Numbered from the stretch's first letter, positions 35,549-45,056 are shown. The stretch: 64,000 nt of DNA from JAGPUQ01 sp036677085 (GCA_036677085.1 JAKFFI010000016.1:1-64000); one strand, 5' to 3'. The notes: generated from the letters alone by a model not told the origin. Made by a program: numbers and translations.

Positions 35549-37507
35549 ATGCGCGTGACACTCTTGCGCCAGTTGGTATTGGCTGTGCTGACGCTCACGC
35601 TGCTGTTGTATGGCGTCAATAGTGCGATCAGTCTCTCCAACACACGCGCTCTGGTGGCGCAGCAGATGGCGGTTCACGCCCAGGACGCGGCGACGTCCAT
35701 CGCGCTGGCATTGTCTCAGGGGGACGTCGCCGCGGATCCGACGCTGCAGGAAGTGCTGTTTAACGCCATTTCCGACGGTGGGTATTACCAGCGCATCCAG
35801 TTCCGGGGGCCCAAGGGCGATATTCGGTTGGCGCGGGAATTTCCGGCAGGCGACCTCCGCGTGCCGGACTGGTTTGTCGCACTGATGGCGCTGCCCGAAT
35901 ATACCGGTCGTGCCGAAGTGTCGAACGGCTGGAACCGTCTCGGCGAGATCCTGGTAGTCAGCAACCCGGGGCAGACGTATCGCCAGTTGTGGCAGTTGGC
36001 GTGGGAGCAGCTGCTGTGGTTCACCGTGGCCGCGATCCTGTTTTGCGGACTCGGCATCCTGGGCTTGCTCTGGTTGTTACGGCCACTGCGGCGCATCGAG
36101 GCGCAGGCAGATGCCATTCGCGAACAGCGGTTCGTGGTCCAGGAGGTGCTGCCGCGGGCGCGCGAGCTGCGTTCCGTGGTCGATGCCATGAATCGCATGG
36201 CGCAGGGCCTGGAGCAACTGTTTGCGAGCCAGGCCGGCATGATCGCGGATCTGCGGCGTACGGCCGCGGTTGACCCGGTGACGGGGCTGGCCAATCGCGC
36301 AGACTTTGACGCGCGGATGAACGCCCTGGTTGCCGACGACATGGAAGCGCAGCGCGGGATGCTGGCGATCATCGCGCTGGATGACCTGGCCCGGATCAAT
36401 GACCTGGCCGGCCGTACCGAGGGCAACGCCTTGCTGGCGGCGATAGGTGACGGTTTGCAGGCCGGGCTGGCGGAATATTCCGGAGTTCTGGTGGCGCGTC
36501 GGCAGGGCGCGGAATTCGCGGTCTTTGTCGCTGATCTGGATGCCCGGGAGGCGGGTGTTGCGGCGCTGCATGCGCTGCGCTGCGCGGAAGCTACCGCCTT
36601 TCCACATCGGGAAAAGCTGCCGCTGCGGTTTCGCATGGGCTACAGCTACAGTCCGGCAATCGACCGTGAAACCGATTTGCTGGGGGAAGCGGATCAGGCG
36701 TTGCGCCAGGTTGCGCCCGGGGCGGTGCCCAATTACCTTCGCCACGGCGCCATGGATACCGGGGCCATTCCGCTGGTGTCGCGGCCGGGCTTCGACTGGA
36801 TCGACCTGATCGAGCGTCTGCTGGAGCAGCGTTCTCTCGAGCTCCTGTATCAGCCCACAGTGAGTGTGCCTGGGCGCAACCCGATCGGCTGTGAGGTCTA
36901 CAGCCGGATGCGGCCCGAGCCGGAGGCGCACGCCATCGCAGCGGGAGTATTGCTGCCGATGGTGGAGCGGGTAGGACGCGCGCCCGTCTATGATCGCCTG
37001 GTACTGGAACTGCTGGCAGCGCGCACCGACCTAGAGTTGCCCATGTACGCGGTGAATCTCAGCATCCCGTCGTTGCGGTCGGCCGAATTTCGCAGTTGGC
37101 TTGGCGAGTTTCTGGCGGTCAACCGGGCGCTCGCGAACCGCCTGGTATTCGAGGTGCCAGAGCGGGCACTCGCCATCGCGGAAGGTGCGACGCGAGATTT
37201 TCAGCGCCTGCTGGGAGACCACGGCTGTGGCCTTGCGCTCGATCACTTTGGGTTGGAGTCGTCCAATTTTGCCTATCTGGGCAGCCTGCCCCTGGCCCAC
37301 GTCAAGATCCACCGAAGTATCACGCGCGATATCGATCAGCACCGCGATAATCAGTTTTACCTGAAGTTCATGGCCGAGCTGATGCGTGCCCGGGAGATAC
37401 TGTTGCTGGTCGAGGGCATCGAGCGGGAGGCCGAATGGAGCACCTGCGCAGAACTTGGCGTCGATGCGGGGCAGGGGTTTTTACTGGGCCGTCCCGAACC
37501 CCGCTGA
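35549..37507 (+). CDS. lapD: LapD-type inner-membrane c-di-GMP receptor
   Basis: A 652-residue protein: TM1 (about 5-27), the periplasmic LapD/MoxY output domain (28-150), TM2 (about 155-180), a HAMP helix (180-235), then GGDEF and EAL domains. Both enzymatic domains are degenerate: the GGDEF site reads RQGAEF (319-323) and the EAL motif is replaced by EVYSRM, with the DDFGTG-type metal site changed to LDHFGLESS. It therefore binds rather than turns over c-di-GMP and sequesters LapG when c-di-GMP is high. ATG 35549 is followed by a positively charged start and TM1. It is divergent from lapG with 126 bases between. Confidence 0.93.
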   Translation: MRVTLLRQLVLAVLTLTLLLYGVNSAISLSNTRALVAQQMAVHAQDAATSIALALSQGDVAADPTLQEVLFNAISDGGYYQRIQFRGPKGDIRLAREFPAGDLRVPDWFVALMALPEYTGRAEVSNGWNRLGEILVVSNPGQTYRQLWQLAWEQLLWFTVAAILFCGLGILGLLWLLRPLRRIEAQADAIREQRFVVQEVLPRARELRSVVDAMNRMAQGLEQLFASQAGMIADLRRTAAVDPVTGLANRADFDARMNALVADDMEAQRGMLAIIALDDLARINDLAGRTEGNALLAAIGDGLQAGLAEYSGVLVARRQGAEFAVFVADLDAREAGVAALHALRCAEATAFPHREKLPLRFRMGYSYSPAIDRETDLLGEADQALRQVAPGAVPNYLRHGAMDTGAIPLVSRPGFDWIDLIERLLEQRSLELLYQPTVSVPGRNPIGCEVYSRMRPEPEAHAIAAGVLLPMVERVGRAPVYDRLVLELLAARTDLELPMYAVNLSIPSLRSAEFRSWLGEFLAVNRALANRLVFEVPERALAIAEGATRDFQRLLGDHGCGLALDHFGLESSNFAYLGSLPLAHVKIHRSITRDIDQHRDNQFYLKFMAELMRAREILLLVEGIEREAEWSTCAELGVDAGQGFLLGRPEPR

Positions 37508-37523
37508 CGGCGGGGCGGCGGTT

Positions 37524-37529
37524 TATAAT
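37524..37529 (+). promoter_or_regulatory. Probable -10 box for gltX
   Basis: A consensus TATAAT occurs 29 bases upstream of the gltX ATG and just after lapD. No good -35 is visible at 17 bases, so strength is uncertain. Confidence 0.4.
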
Positions 37530-37558
37530 CCGCGCCCCTGAAATTCGGACGCAGCCCC

Positions 37559-39073
37559 ATGACGGTTCGTACCCGCGTCGCACCCTCGCCCACCGGCGAT
37601 CCCCATGTGGGCACCGCCTACATCGCGCTTTTCAATTATTGCTTCGCACGCCGCCATGGCGGCCAGTTCATTCTGCGTATCGAGGACACGGACCGCGCGC
37701 GCAGTACCGCGGCATCGGAAGCCATGATCCTGGATGCGTTGCGCTGGCTCGGTCTGCGCTGGGACGAAGGCCCGGACGTGGGCGGTCCGCACGGTCCCTA
37801 TCGCCAGAGTGAGCGCGGCGACATCTACCGACGTTATGCCGAGCAGCTCGTGAACCAGGGCGACGCCTTTCTCTGCTTCGCCACTCCGGATGAACTGGAC
37901 GAGATGCGCCGCGCGCAGCTGGCCCGTGGCGAGACGCCGAAATATGACGGCCGGGGACTCCAGCTGACCGCAGCGGAAGTCCAGGCGCGGCTAGCACGGG
38001 GTGAACCCCATGTGGTCCGCATGAAGGTTCCGCCCGAAGGTGTGTGCCGCCTGCGCGATCGGTTGCGCGGGGAAATCGAGATCGCCTGGTCGCAGGTCGA
38101 CATGCAGGTGCTGCTGAAAGCCGATGGCCTGCCCACCTATCATCTGGCCAATGTGGTGGACGATCACCTGATGGGCATCACCCACGTCATCCGCGGCGAG
38201 GAGTGGATCAATTCCGCGCCCAAGCACCAACTCCTGTACCAATACTTTGGCTGGCAGATGCCGGAGCTGTGCCACCTGCCGCTGTTGCGCAATCCCGATC
38301 AGAGCAAGCTCAGCAAACGCAAGAACCCCACCAGCATCAACTACTATCGGGCGATGGGTTACCTGCCGGAGGCCCTGCTCAATTATCTCGGGCGCATGGG
38401 CTGGGCCATGCCGGACGAAGCCGAGAAGTTCACGCTGGACGAAATGCTCGCGCACTTCGATCTCGACAGGGTGCATTTGGGCGGTCCCGTCTTCGATACC
38501 GCGAAGCTGGATTGGCTGAACGGGCGCTGGATTCGGGAAGACCTCGACGACGCGGCGTTCGCGGATCGCGTCGCGGCCTGGGCGCTGAACCGCAATCACC
38601 TCGAACGCATGGTGCCGCTCATCAAGGATCGGGTGGAGAAATTCAGCGATATCGCACCCATCGCCGGTTTTCTGTTATCCGGATTGCCTGTGCTCGGCGC
38701 CGATGCGTTCAGACACAAGACGCTCAGCGCCGATGACTGCGCCCGCATCCTGCAATTTTCCGCCTGGACGCTCGAGGTGCTCAGTGACTGGCGGCGCGAT
38801 CCGATTTATCAGGCGTTGAATGAACTGGCGGTGGCGATGGGCTACAAGCTGCGCGATTTCACCGCCCCGTTGTACGTCGCGATAGCTGGCGCAACTTCGG
38901 CGCCGCCGCTGTTCGACAGCATGGTGATCCTGGGCCCGGATCTGGTGCGCGCCCGTTTGCGCGCGGCGTTGGCTCATGTGGGTGGCCCCTCGAAAAAGCA
39001 GCTCAAGCAGTGGCAGCAGGACTTTGCGGCGCTTCGGAATGCGCGTGGAGATAGCCCAGCAATAGAGGATTGA
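37559..39073 (+). CDS. gltX: Glutamyl-tRNA synthetase
   Basis: A 504-residue class I synthetase. The HIGH-type motif is RVAPSPTGDPHVGTAY and the KMSKS-type motif KLSKRKNPTS. The C-terminal anticodon-binding region runs from about 330. It aminoacylates tRNA-Glu and feeds tetrapyrrole synthesis in organisms with the C5 pathway. Length and motifs are typical. It sits alone between lapD and a tRNA gene. Confidence 0.96.
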   Translation: MTVRTRVAPSPTGDPHVGTAYIALFNYCFARRHGGQFILRIEDTDRARSTAASEAMILDALRWLGLRWDEGPDVGGPHGPYRQSERGDIYRRYAEQLVNQGDAFLCFATPDELDEMRRAQLARGETPKYDGRGLQLTAAEVQARLARGEPHVVRMKVPPEGVCRLRDRLRGEIEIAWSQVDMQVLLKADGLPTYHLANVVDDHLMGITHVIRGEEWINSAPKHQLLYQYFGWQMPELCHLPLLRNPDQSKLSKRKNPTSINYYRAMGYLPEALLNYLGRMGWAMPDEAEKFTLDEMLAHFDLDRVHLGGPVFDTAKLDWLNGRWIREDLDDAAFADRVAAWALNRNHLERMVPLIKDRVEKFSDIAPIAGFLLSGLPVLGADAFRHKTLSADDCARILQFSAWTLEVLSDWRRDPIYQALNELAVAMGYKLRDFTAPLYVAIAGATSAPPLFDSMVILGPDLVRARLRAALAHVGGPSKKQLKQWQQDFAALRNARGDSPAIED

Positions 39074-39202
39074 TGCTTGCCGCGCGGTTTGCGGGTCGCC
39101 GGCAACGCCATGCTGTCGCCCACCCCGCGACTCAAGTTGACACCCCTCAGGGCGCTTGCCTAGAATGCCGCTCCTCGCGCGCCGGTAGGCGTGTTTTTAC
39201 TT

Positions 39203-39278
<76 letters not shown>

Positions 39279-39286
39279 ATCGCGGC

Positions 39287-39324
39287 AAAGCGCTCCCGAA
39301 CCATCGGGCGCGCTTTTTCTTTTT
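39287..39324 (+). terminator. Rho-independent terminator after tRNA-Ala
   Basis: The hairpin AAGCG-c-TCCCGA / ACCA / TCGGG-cg-CGCTT is followed by a T-rich tract (CTTTTTCTTTTT). It is well placed nine bases after the tRNA. Confidence 0.8.
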
Positions 39325-39540
39325 GCGGCGCTGGGTTTTCATGGTGTGTTCACATCGCCGCGGTGTCTCGCGCAGCGTGGGCGTCAGGTGTGTCGGTCTG
39401 GCTGCACGGGTAAGTGCCATGAATACGCGCGATAAAGCGGCAAAATTTTACGCGAGTCGGCCGAATGTCCAGGAACCCCTGGACTTGGCTTGTGCGGCCC
39501 AGATGCCGTCGCTACCATGGAAAAATTTCGCGGAGCCCCA

Positions 39541-40419
39541 ATGATTATCGGCAGCATCGTTGCCTTGGTTACCCCCATGTTGCCGGGGACCGAGGCGATA
39601 GATTACCCGGCACTGCGCCGGCTGGTGGACTGGCATCAGGCGGCTGGTACGGCAGCGATTGTCGCCGTCGGCACCACCGGCGAGTCCCCGACGCTGTCGG
39701 TCGAGGAACATCTGCGGGTGGTGGAGGTCTGTGTCGAGCAAGCGGCTGGGCGCTTGCCCATCATTGCGGGGACCGGGGCCAACAGCACCTCCGAGGCGAT
39801 CGAGCTGACCGCCGGAGCACGGGAGTGCGGCGCGGACGCGTGTCTGCTGGTGACGCCGTACTACAACAAGCCGACCCAGGAAGGTCTGTATCGGCACCAC
39901 CGGGCGATAGCCGAGGCCGTGGATATTGCCCAGATTCTCTACAACGTGCCGGGCCGGACGAGCTGCGACATGCTGCCGGATACCGTGGTGAGACTGGCGC
40001 AGGTGCCCAATATTGTCGGTATCAAGGAGGCCACCGGAGATCTCGAGCGCGCGCGTGACCTGGTCGCCCGCTGCCCGGAGGACTTCGCGGTGTATTCCGG
40101 TGACGACGCCACCGCGATGGAGCTGATGCTGCTGGGCGGCAAGGGCAACATTGGCGTTACCGCCAATGTTGCCCCGGAGCAGATGCGCGATCTCTGTGCC
40201 GCGGCGCTGGCTGGTGATCGGGAACAGGCAACGGCGATCAATGCGCGGCTGCTCCCGCTGCACCGGGCGCTGTTTCTGGAGTCGAATCCGATCCCGGTGA
40301 AGTGGGCGGTTGCCGAACTGGGGCTGATGGCGGATGTTATCCGGCTGCCGTTGACGCCACTCTCTCCCGGCCTGCACGCGAGGGTCAGGGAGGCGATGCA
40401 CGGCGCCGGACTGCTGTAA
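39541..40419 (+). CDS. dapA: 4-hydroxy-tetrahydrodipicolinate synthase
   Basis: A 292-residue TIM-barrel aldolase of the lysine/diaminopimelate pathway, condensing pyruvate with aspartate semialdehyde. The Schiff-base lysine is K162 in VGIKEATGD; the TTGESPTLS and CLLVTPYYNKPTQEG motifs carry the catalytic Thr and Tyr. ATG 39541 follows a GGAG six bases upstream. It is followed by bamC as in E. coli. Confidence 0.96.
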   Translation: MIIGSIVALVTPMLPGTEAIDYPALRRLVDWHQAAGTAAIVAVGTTGESPTLSVEEHLRVVEVCVEQAAGRLPIIAGTGANSTSEAIELTAGARECGADACLLVTPYYNKPTQEGLYRHHRAIAEAVDIAQILYNVPGRTSCDMLPDTVVRLAQVPNIVGIKEATGDLERARDLVARCPEDFAVYSGDDATAMELMLLGGKGNIGVTANVAPEQMRDLCAAALAGDREQATAINARLLPLHRALFLESNPIPVKWAVAELGLMADVIRLPLTPLSPGLHARVREAMHGAGLL

Positions 40420-40522
40420 CAGATTGTGTGGTCGAGGGTTGTGGCTCGGGCCATGACCGAAGCGGAGATGATGCCAATCCGGCAGAATGTTTCGGAAGGA
40501 TATTCCGTACGAGGTGATGCTG

Positions 40523-41563
40523 ATGAAACGATTCGGGGTAGTGCTTTGCTGCGCGCTGACGCTTCCTGGGTGTGGGATGTTCGCCCAGGACGGACTGTTT
40601 CGTAACCGCTCCGACGACTATCTCGCCGCTCGCGAACATCCGGTCATCCGCGTGCCCGATGGCCTGGATGACCAGGCGCTTGGGGAGCTGTATGCCATTC
40701 CGGCAGTTGCGGAGCCGCTGATCCCGGAGGCGAATAACGAGATCCCTCGACCGCAGCCGTTGGGAACCTCCCTGCTGGAAGAAGAAATCAAGGTTCAGTC
40801 ACTCGGCGACAAACGCTGGATATGGATCAATCGCGCGCCGGCGGAGGTATGGCCGCGAGTGCGCAATACGCTGAACACCAACGATATCGCGGTCGCCCGC
40901 GCCGAAGCGGCGGAAGGTGTGATAGAGACGGTGTGGGTTGAGTTCGACGATGACCCCGGCAATCTTCACCGCTACCGCCTGCGGATGGAACAGGGTATGC
41001 AGAGCGATACCACTGAGGTTTCCATTAGCCATGCGGTGATGCCGAAAGGTGGCACGGTGGTGCCGCCATGGCCGGACTCTTCGCTGGCGGATGAGCGTGA
41101 GCGCACCATGGCGGATTTCATTGCCAGTGGTTTGGCCGGCAACGCCGGTGGTGGTCAGGTATCGCTGCTGGCGCAATCCATCGGTAGTGGCGCCAAGGTT
41201 GAAGTGGTGGCCGCGGCGGATGCCCCACCCTATCTTCTGCTCAAATCGGGATACGACCGCTCCTGGGCGTCGGTCGCCCAGTCGGTTTCGCGCGACGAAT
41301 TTGTACTGGTAGACCAGGATCGCACCCGCGGACTGTTCTATGTCACCCTCAAGGAAGATGTCGAGCGGGAGAAGCCGGGGTTTTTTGCGCGCATGCTGGG
41401 TGCCGGCAAAAGTGATCGGGGAGCGCCGCTCGCCGCGAATTACCGGATAGAGCTGCAGAACACAGACGAGGGTGTCCAGGTGCGGATCAATAGCGAGAGG
41501 GATCCGCTGGAACGAACCCGGATGCTCGAATTGCTGAAACGGATCCGCGCCAACCTCGCCTGA
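40523..41563 (+). CDS. bamC: Outer-membrane assembly lipoprotein BamC
   Basis: A 346-residue lipoprotein. The signal peptide is MKRFGVVLCCALTLPGC with lipobox L-P-G-C (Cys 17). An unstructured region with the YLAAREHPVIRVPDGLD BamD-binding segment follows, then two helix-grip domains. Part of the BAM complex that inserts outer-membrane beta-barrels; bamA is at 61.5 kb. ATG 40523 is preferred over ATG 40517 because GAGGTG directly abuts the latter. The order dapA-bamC-x-purC is conserved in gammaproteobacteria. Confidence 0.92.
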   Translation: MKRFGVVLCCALTLPGCGMFAQDGLFRNRSDDYLAAREHPVIRVPDGLDDQALGELYAIPAVAEPLIPEANNEIPRPQPLGTSLLEEEIKVQSLGDKRWIWINRAPAEVWPRVRNTLNTNDIAVARAEAAEGVIETVWVEFDDDPGNLHRYRLRMEQGMQSDTTEVSISHAVMPKGGTVVPPWPDSSLADERERTMADFIASGLAGNAGGGQVSLLAQSIGSGAKVEVVAAADAPPYLLLKSGYDRSWASVAQSVSRDEFVLVDQDRTRGLFYVTLKEDVEREKPGFFARMLGAGKSDRGAPLAANYRIELQNTDEGVQVRINSERDPLERTRMLELLKRIRANLA

Positions 41564-41570
41564 CACGCCG

Positions 41571-42329
41571 GTGCGGTTTGCTTCCCTGGGTAGCGGAAGC
41601 CGCGGCAACGCCGCGCTCGTGGAGGCCGGTGGCACCTGCGTGATGGTCGATTGCGGGTTTTCGATGCGCGAGACCTGCCGGCGTCTTGCCGTCCTGGACC
41701 GTGTGCCGGCCGATCTGACTGCCATCCTCGTTACCCACGAGCACGGGGACCATGTGGACGGGGTGCTGCCGTTGGCGCGCCGCTTTGGCATTCCGGTGTG
41801 GATGACGGCGGGCACAGCGCGCGCGGTGGGCGTCGGTTCCGATGATCCGGTGCGGGTAATTGCCAGCGGTGCTCAGGTGGAATTGGCCGGCATCGAGGTG
41901 GAGGCCGTGGCCGTTCCCCACGATGCGCGCGAACCCGTTCAGTACATCTTCACGGTGGCGAATCTAAAACTGGGCATCCTGACGGATCTGGGCAGTGTCA
42001 CTCCCCATGTCGTGGAGCGCTATCGACGTTGCCGGGGACTGCTGCTCGAAGCCAATCATGATTTTGCACTGCTGGCGGACGGACCCTATCCGGACGCCCT
42101 CAAGCGCCGGGTGGGTGGCGACTGGGGTCATCTCAGCAACGCTCAGGCGGCGCAACTGTTGGAGCGCCTCGGCGGCGATGTTCTGCGCACGCTCGCTGTG
42201 GGGCATATCAGTCGGCAGAACAACAGCCCGGAGCTGGTACAACAGGCGCTGGCGCCAGTGACCGGGCATCTCGATCAGGTACTTTACGCCAGCCAGGACG
42301 AAGGTTTCGGTTGGCAGGAACTGGGTTGA
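41571..42329 (+). CDS. MBL-fold metallohydrolase (YycJ/WalJ-like)
   Basis: A 252-residue metallo-beta-lactamase-fold protein starting RFASLGSGSRGNAALVE, with the metal motif THEHGDHVDG (near 58-67), AVPHDA and LLEANHD downstream ligands and GHLSNAQA near the end. Related proteins are putative phosphodiesterases or exonucleases. It starts at GTG 41571, eight bases after bamC, and lies between bamC and purC as in Pseudomonas. The substrate is unknown. Confidence 0.88.
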   Translation: MRFASLGSGSRGNAALVEAGGTCVMVDCGFSMRETCRRLAVLDRVPADLTAILVTHEHGDHVDGVLPLARRFGIPVWMTAGTARAVGVGSDDPVRVIASGAQVELAGIEVEAVAVPHDAREPVQYIFTVANLKLGILTDLGSVTPHVVERYRRCRGLLLEANHDFALLADGPYPDALKRRVGGDWGHLSNAQAAQLLERLGGDVLRTLAVGHISRQNNSPELVQQALAPVTGHLDQVLYASQDEGFGWQELG

Positions 42330-42356
42330 TCCACCTAGCCGAGAGGGGTGAATAGT

Positions 42357-43070
42357 ATGGAAAAACGTGAGGAACTCTATCGCGGCAAGGCCAAGTCGGT
42401 CTTTGCGACCGACGATCCTGAACTTCTGGTGATGTTGTTTCGCGACGATACCTCGGCCTTTGACGGCAAGAAGCGCGAGCAGCTTGCGCGCAAGGGAGCG
42501 GTGAACAACCGGTTCAATGCGTTCGTGATGGAGAAGCTTGCCGCGGCCGGGGTTCCTACCCACTTTGTGCGTCGGCTGGATGACCGCCAGACGCTGGTAA
42601 AGCGCTTGGCGATGCTGCCGTTGGAGTGCGTGGTGCGCAATCTGGCTGCCGGCAGCCTGTGCCGTCGTTATGGCATCGAGGAAGGGCGGGTGCTCAGCCC
42701 GCCGACATTCGAGTTCTTCCTCAAAAGCGATGCGCTCGGCGATCCCATGGTGAACGAATACCACATCCGCAGTCTGGGCTGGGCCGAGGCCTGGCAAGTG
42801 GAGCGCATGAAGGAGCTCACTTTTCGCATCAACGACATCCTTACACCCTTGTTCCTTGCCGGTGGCATGGTGCTGGTGGACTACAAGCTGGAGTTTGGGC
42901 TGATGGATGGCGCGCTGCTGCTCGGTGATGAAGTGACGCCTGATGGTTGCCGGGTCTGGGATCGGGACACGCGGGAAAAATTGGATAAGGATCGATTCCG
43001 TCAGGATCTGGGTCGAGTGGTGGAGTCCTACGAATTGATTGGCGAACGTCTGGGGCTGAGGTTTGACTGA
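42357..43070 (+). CDS. purC: SAICAR synthetase
   Basis: A 237-residue phosphoribosylaminoimidazole-succinocarboxamide synthase of purine synthesis. Motifs: LYRGKAKSVF, RDDTSAFDGKK, the LPLECVVRNLAAGSL nucleotide-binding segment, and DYKLEFG followed by DEVTPDGCRVWD. ATG 42357 has GAGAGGGG eight bases before it; GTG 42348 would put the start inside the ribosome site. Confidence 0.96.
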   Translation: MEKREELYRGKAKSVFATDDPELLVMLFRDDTSAFDGKKREQLARKGAVNNRFNAFVMEKLAAAGVPTHFVRRLDDRQTLVKRLAMLPLECVVRNLAAGSLCRRYGIEEGRVLSPPTFEFFLKSDALGDPMVNEYHIRSLGWAEAWQVERMKELTFRINDILTPLFLAGGMVLVDYKLEFGLMDGALLLGDEVTPDGCRVWDRDTREKLDKDRFRQDLGRVVESYELIGERLGLRFD

Positions 43071-43269
43071 TCACGTTGGCCGGTCCGCGGCCGATCCCTG
43101 GGTGGCGCGAGATGGCGGTGAGATGGCCAATGTTCGGGCATTCAGGCACCCATTCTGGTGCGCAGGGACAATCGCCGCGCTCCGCCCTCGCTCACGCGAG
43201 CGGGGAGGTCACGGGTTTGTTTTCCACAGTTGGCGAAAAATCATCAGCGTCGTTTTACGAAAACGTCGC

Positions 43270-43317
43270 AACCCTTTGATTTTTATTTACAATAGATGTA
43301 ACCCTTTGATTTTTATT
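43270..43317 (+). repeat. Two direct 18-base AT-rich repeats
   Basis: AACCCTTTGATTTTTATT occurs at 43270-43287 and again at 43300-43317 with identical sequence, a spacing suited to 13-mer-like unwinding repeats. Confidence 0.85.
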
Positions 43318-43408
43318 AATATTTAAATTTGGTGAAAAAATAGTCATTCTGTAGGAAGGCCGCTCAGTGCAAGGTTTCCGGCGGTCTTTATTATCCTTGT
43401 CAACAAAG

Positions 43409-43431
43409 TTATCCACAGAAACTGTGGGTAA
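43409..43431. promoter_or_regulatory. Inverted pair of DnaA-box-like sites
   Basis: TTATCCACA (consensus) on the plus strand and TTACCCACA (one mismatch) on the minus strand lie five bases apart, forming a GTTATCCACAG-AAA-CTGTGGGTAAC near-palindrome. Confidence 0.55.
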
Positions 43432-43461
43432 CTGAACCGCCCTTTCCAACTCGGGCAACGG

Positions 43462-43896
43462 CTACTTCAGGCATTGCGCCGGCAGTACAACAACAACACC
43501 GCGGGCCGTCAAGGCAGTCCCTGCGGAGCAATTGAGACCAGGATTCGCGCTCAGGTCGAGTTGCGTCAGGGAAGGCAGGGACAGCAGGGGTTCGACAGTG
43601 GTTATGCGGTTATCCGCCAGATTCAGTATTTCCAGCGACCCGAAAATCTCGAGCCCTCCGAGATCGACAATGCCGGCGTGGGTACACACCAAACGGGTGA
43701 GCTCGCGTCCGGCAGTAATTTGGTTGTCGCGAATGGTCTGGGCGACACAATCGCGTAGCGCCAGATCGTCGATACGATAGCTCGCGAAGAGCTGTGGTGG
43801 GCTGTGAAGCGGCTGATCGTTGAGAGTGACCGCATAACGGTTGCACCCCACCGCGAGGAGAAGCGGTCCCAGCGAAAAAAACAGCAGTCGTCGCAT
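43462..43896 (-). CDS. Leucine-rich-repeat lipoprotein
   Basis: A 144-residue lipoprotein. The signal peptide ends in a lipobox LAVGC (Cys 18). The rest holds a short LRR array: GIVDLGGLEIFGSLEILNLADN then RITTVEPLLSLPSLTQLDLSANP, with an N-terminal cap (LALRDCVAQTIRDN) and a C-terminal Cys (PAQCLK) probably forming a disulfide. The role is unknown; a surface or periplasmic binding function is likely. It is transcribed toward purC, away from rsmJ. Confidence 0.85.
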   Translation of the reverse strand: MRRLLFFSLGPLLLAVGCNRYAVTLNDQPLHSPPQLFASYRIDDLALRDCVAQTIRDNQITAGRELTRLVCTHAGIVDLGGLEIFGSLEILNLADNRITTVEPLLSLPSLTQLDLSANPGLNCSAGTALTARGVVVVLPAQCLK

Positions 43897-44111
43897 CGCC
43901 CGGACCTCTCAAATTGTGATGTGTATTCTAGCCGCTGCCGGCCTTGAAAGGCTAGGATCAATGCTCTGCGCGGGATTAGCGGGCCGTGTGTGTGCTGGCG
44001 CAGCGGCCGAGCCGATTGGCTACGCTCACGGCACTACCCCCATCCGGTTCTGGAGGCTCGGAATGCAGAGGTTAACGGTCTGCCACGCTTCGCTTGTTAA
44101 CACGCTACCTC

Positions 44112-44960
44112 ATGTCGGGTGACCTGTCGGCGGACGCGCGTGCAATGGCGTGTCCAGGTCCTCTGGTGGCGGTCGCGACCGATCATCTCAATGTGGCAGC
44201 CGGCAGGGACCTCGCTCGACGTTTGGCGTTGACGTTTCTTGACCCCGGGGTCGCCGCCGCGAAGATGACGCCTTTTATTCTGAGCCTCAGTGGCGACGGC
44301 CTCGCGCTTTTGAGCTCCGAAGACCGCTTCGGGGCCATCGTCTGTGATTTCACCGGCGGTCGCATGCGGCACCGGCATCACCATGGCGGTGGGGTGGGCC
44401 AGGCGATTGCCCGTGCGGTGGGCCTCAAGCACACCTCTCAACTGCTGATCGCGGATCTCACGGCAGGCTTGGGTGAGGATGCCTTCGTGCTGGCAGGATT
44501 GGGTGCCCGGGTAGTCATGGTCGAGCGACATCCGGTGGTCGCCGCCCTGCTCGAAGATGGCTTGCGGCGCGCCCGTCAGGTAGCTCAGAACGCGGATATC
44601 CTGGCTGCGGTTGCGCGTCTGTCGTTGGTCACTGCGGATGCCCGGGAATGGTTGGTGGCGACCGATCCGCTGGATGTGATCTATCTTGATCCGATGTTTC
44701 CGGAGCGACACAAGAGTGCCCTGGTACGCAAGGAAATGCAGGTCTTGCAGCGCTTGGTCGGCGCGGATGCCGATTGCGACGAGCTGCTGGGGCTGGCGCT
44801 TGAGCGGGCGCGGTATCGGGTGGTGGTAAAGCGGGCGCGCCAGGCGCCGCCGCTTGCCGGGCTTGAGCCAACTTTTTGTGTCGCTGGCAAAACGACACGG
44901 TTCGATGTGTATGCGCTGCGCAAGTTACCGGGAACCTCTACTCAATCAGACGGAGCTTGA
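44112..44960 (+). CDS. rsmJ: 16S rRNA (guanine-1516-N2) methyltransferase
   Basis: A 282-residue SAM-dependent methyltransferase of the RsmJ (YhiQ) family. The CDFTGGRMRHRHHHGGG region and the SAM site LIADLTAGLGEDAFVLAGLGARV are followed by the catalytic DPMFPERHKSALVRKEMQ. It modifies G1516 in the small ribosomal subunit. ATG 44112 is preferred; a TTG at 44094 would add six residues. Confidence 0.93.
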   Translation: MSGDLSADARAMACPGPLVAVATDHLNVAAGRDLARRLALTFLDPGVAAAKMTPFILSLSGDGLALLSSEDRFGAIVCDFTGGRMRHRHHHGGGVGQAIARAVGLKHTSQLLIADLTAGLGEDAFVLAGLGARVVMVERHPVVAALLEDGLRRARQVAQNADILAAVARLSLVTADAREWLVATDPLDVIYLDPMFPERHKSALVRKEMQVLQRLVGADADCDELLGLALERARYRVVVKRARQAPPLAGLEPTFCVAGKTTRFDVYALRKLPGTSTQSDGA

Positions 44961-45056
44961 TTGGGCCATCATGGTTCCGGTCGCGGTGGTAGCGACCAAA
45001 GCGGTGCTAAAATGGCCACCCCATCTCTGGCGGATGGGCGTCCAAAAAGTGGCACC

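Larger units (their letters stand above)
43071..43461. other. AT-rich non-coding island with DnaA-box-like sites and direct repeats
   Basis: About 390 bases without a gene. It contains two exact 18-base repeats AACCCTTTGATTTTTATT (43270-43287 and 43300-43317, period 30), an AT-rich core to about 43345, a perfect DnaA box TTATCCACA (43409-43417), an inverted near-box TGTGGGTAA (43423-43431) and another TTWTNCACA match TTTTCCACA (43220-43228). A CGTTTT-ACG-AAAACG hairpin is at 43251-43265. The arrangement resembles a DNA-unwinding element next to DnaA boxes; function is inferred. Confidence 0.5.
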
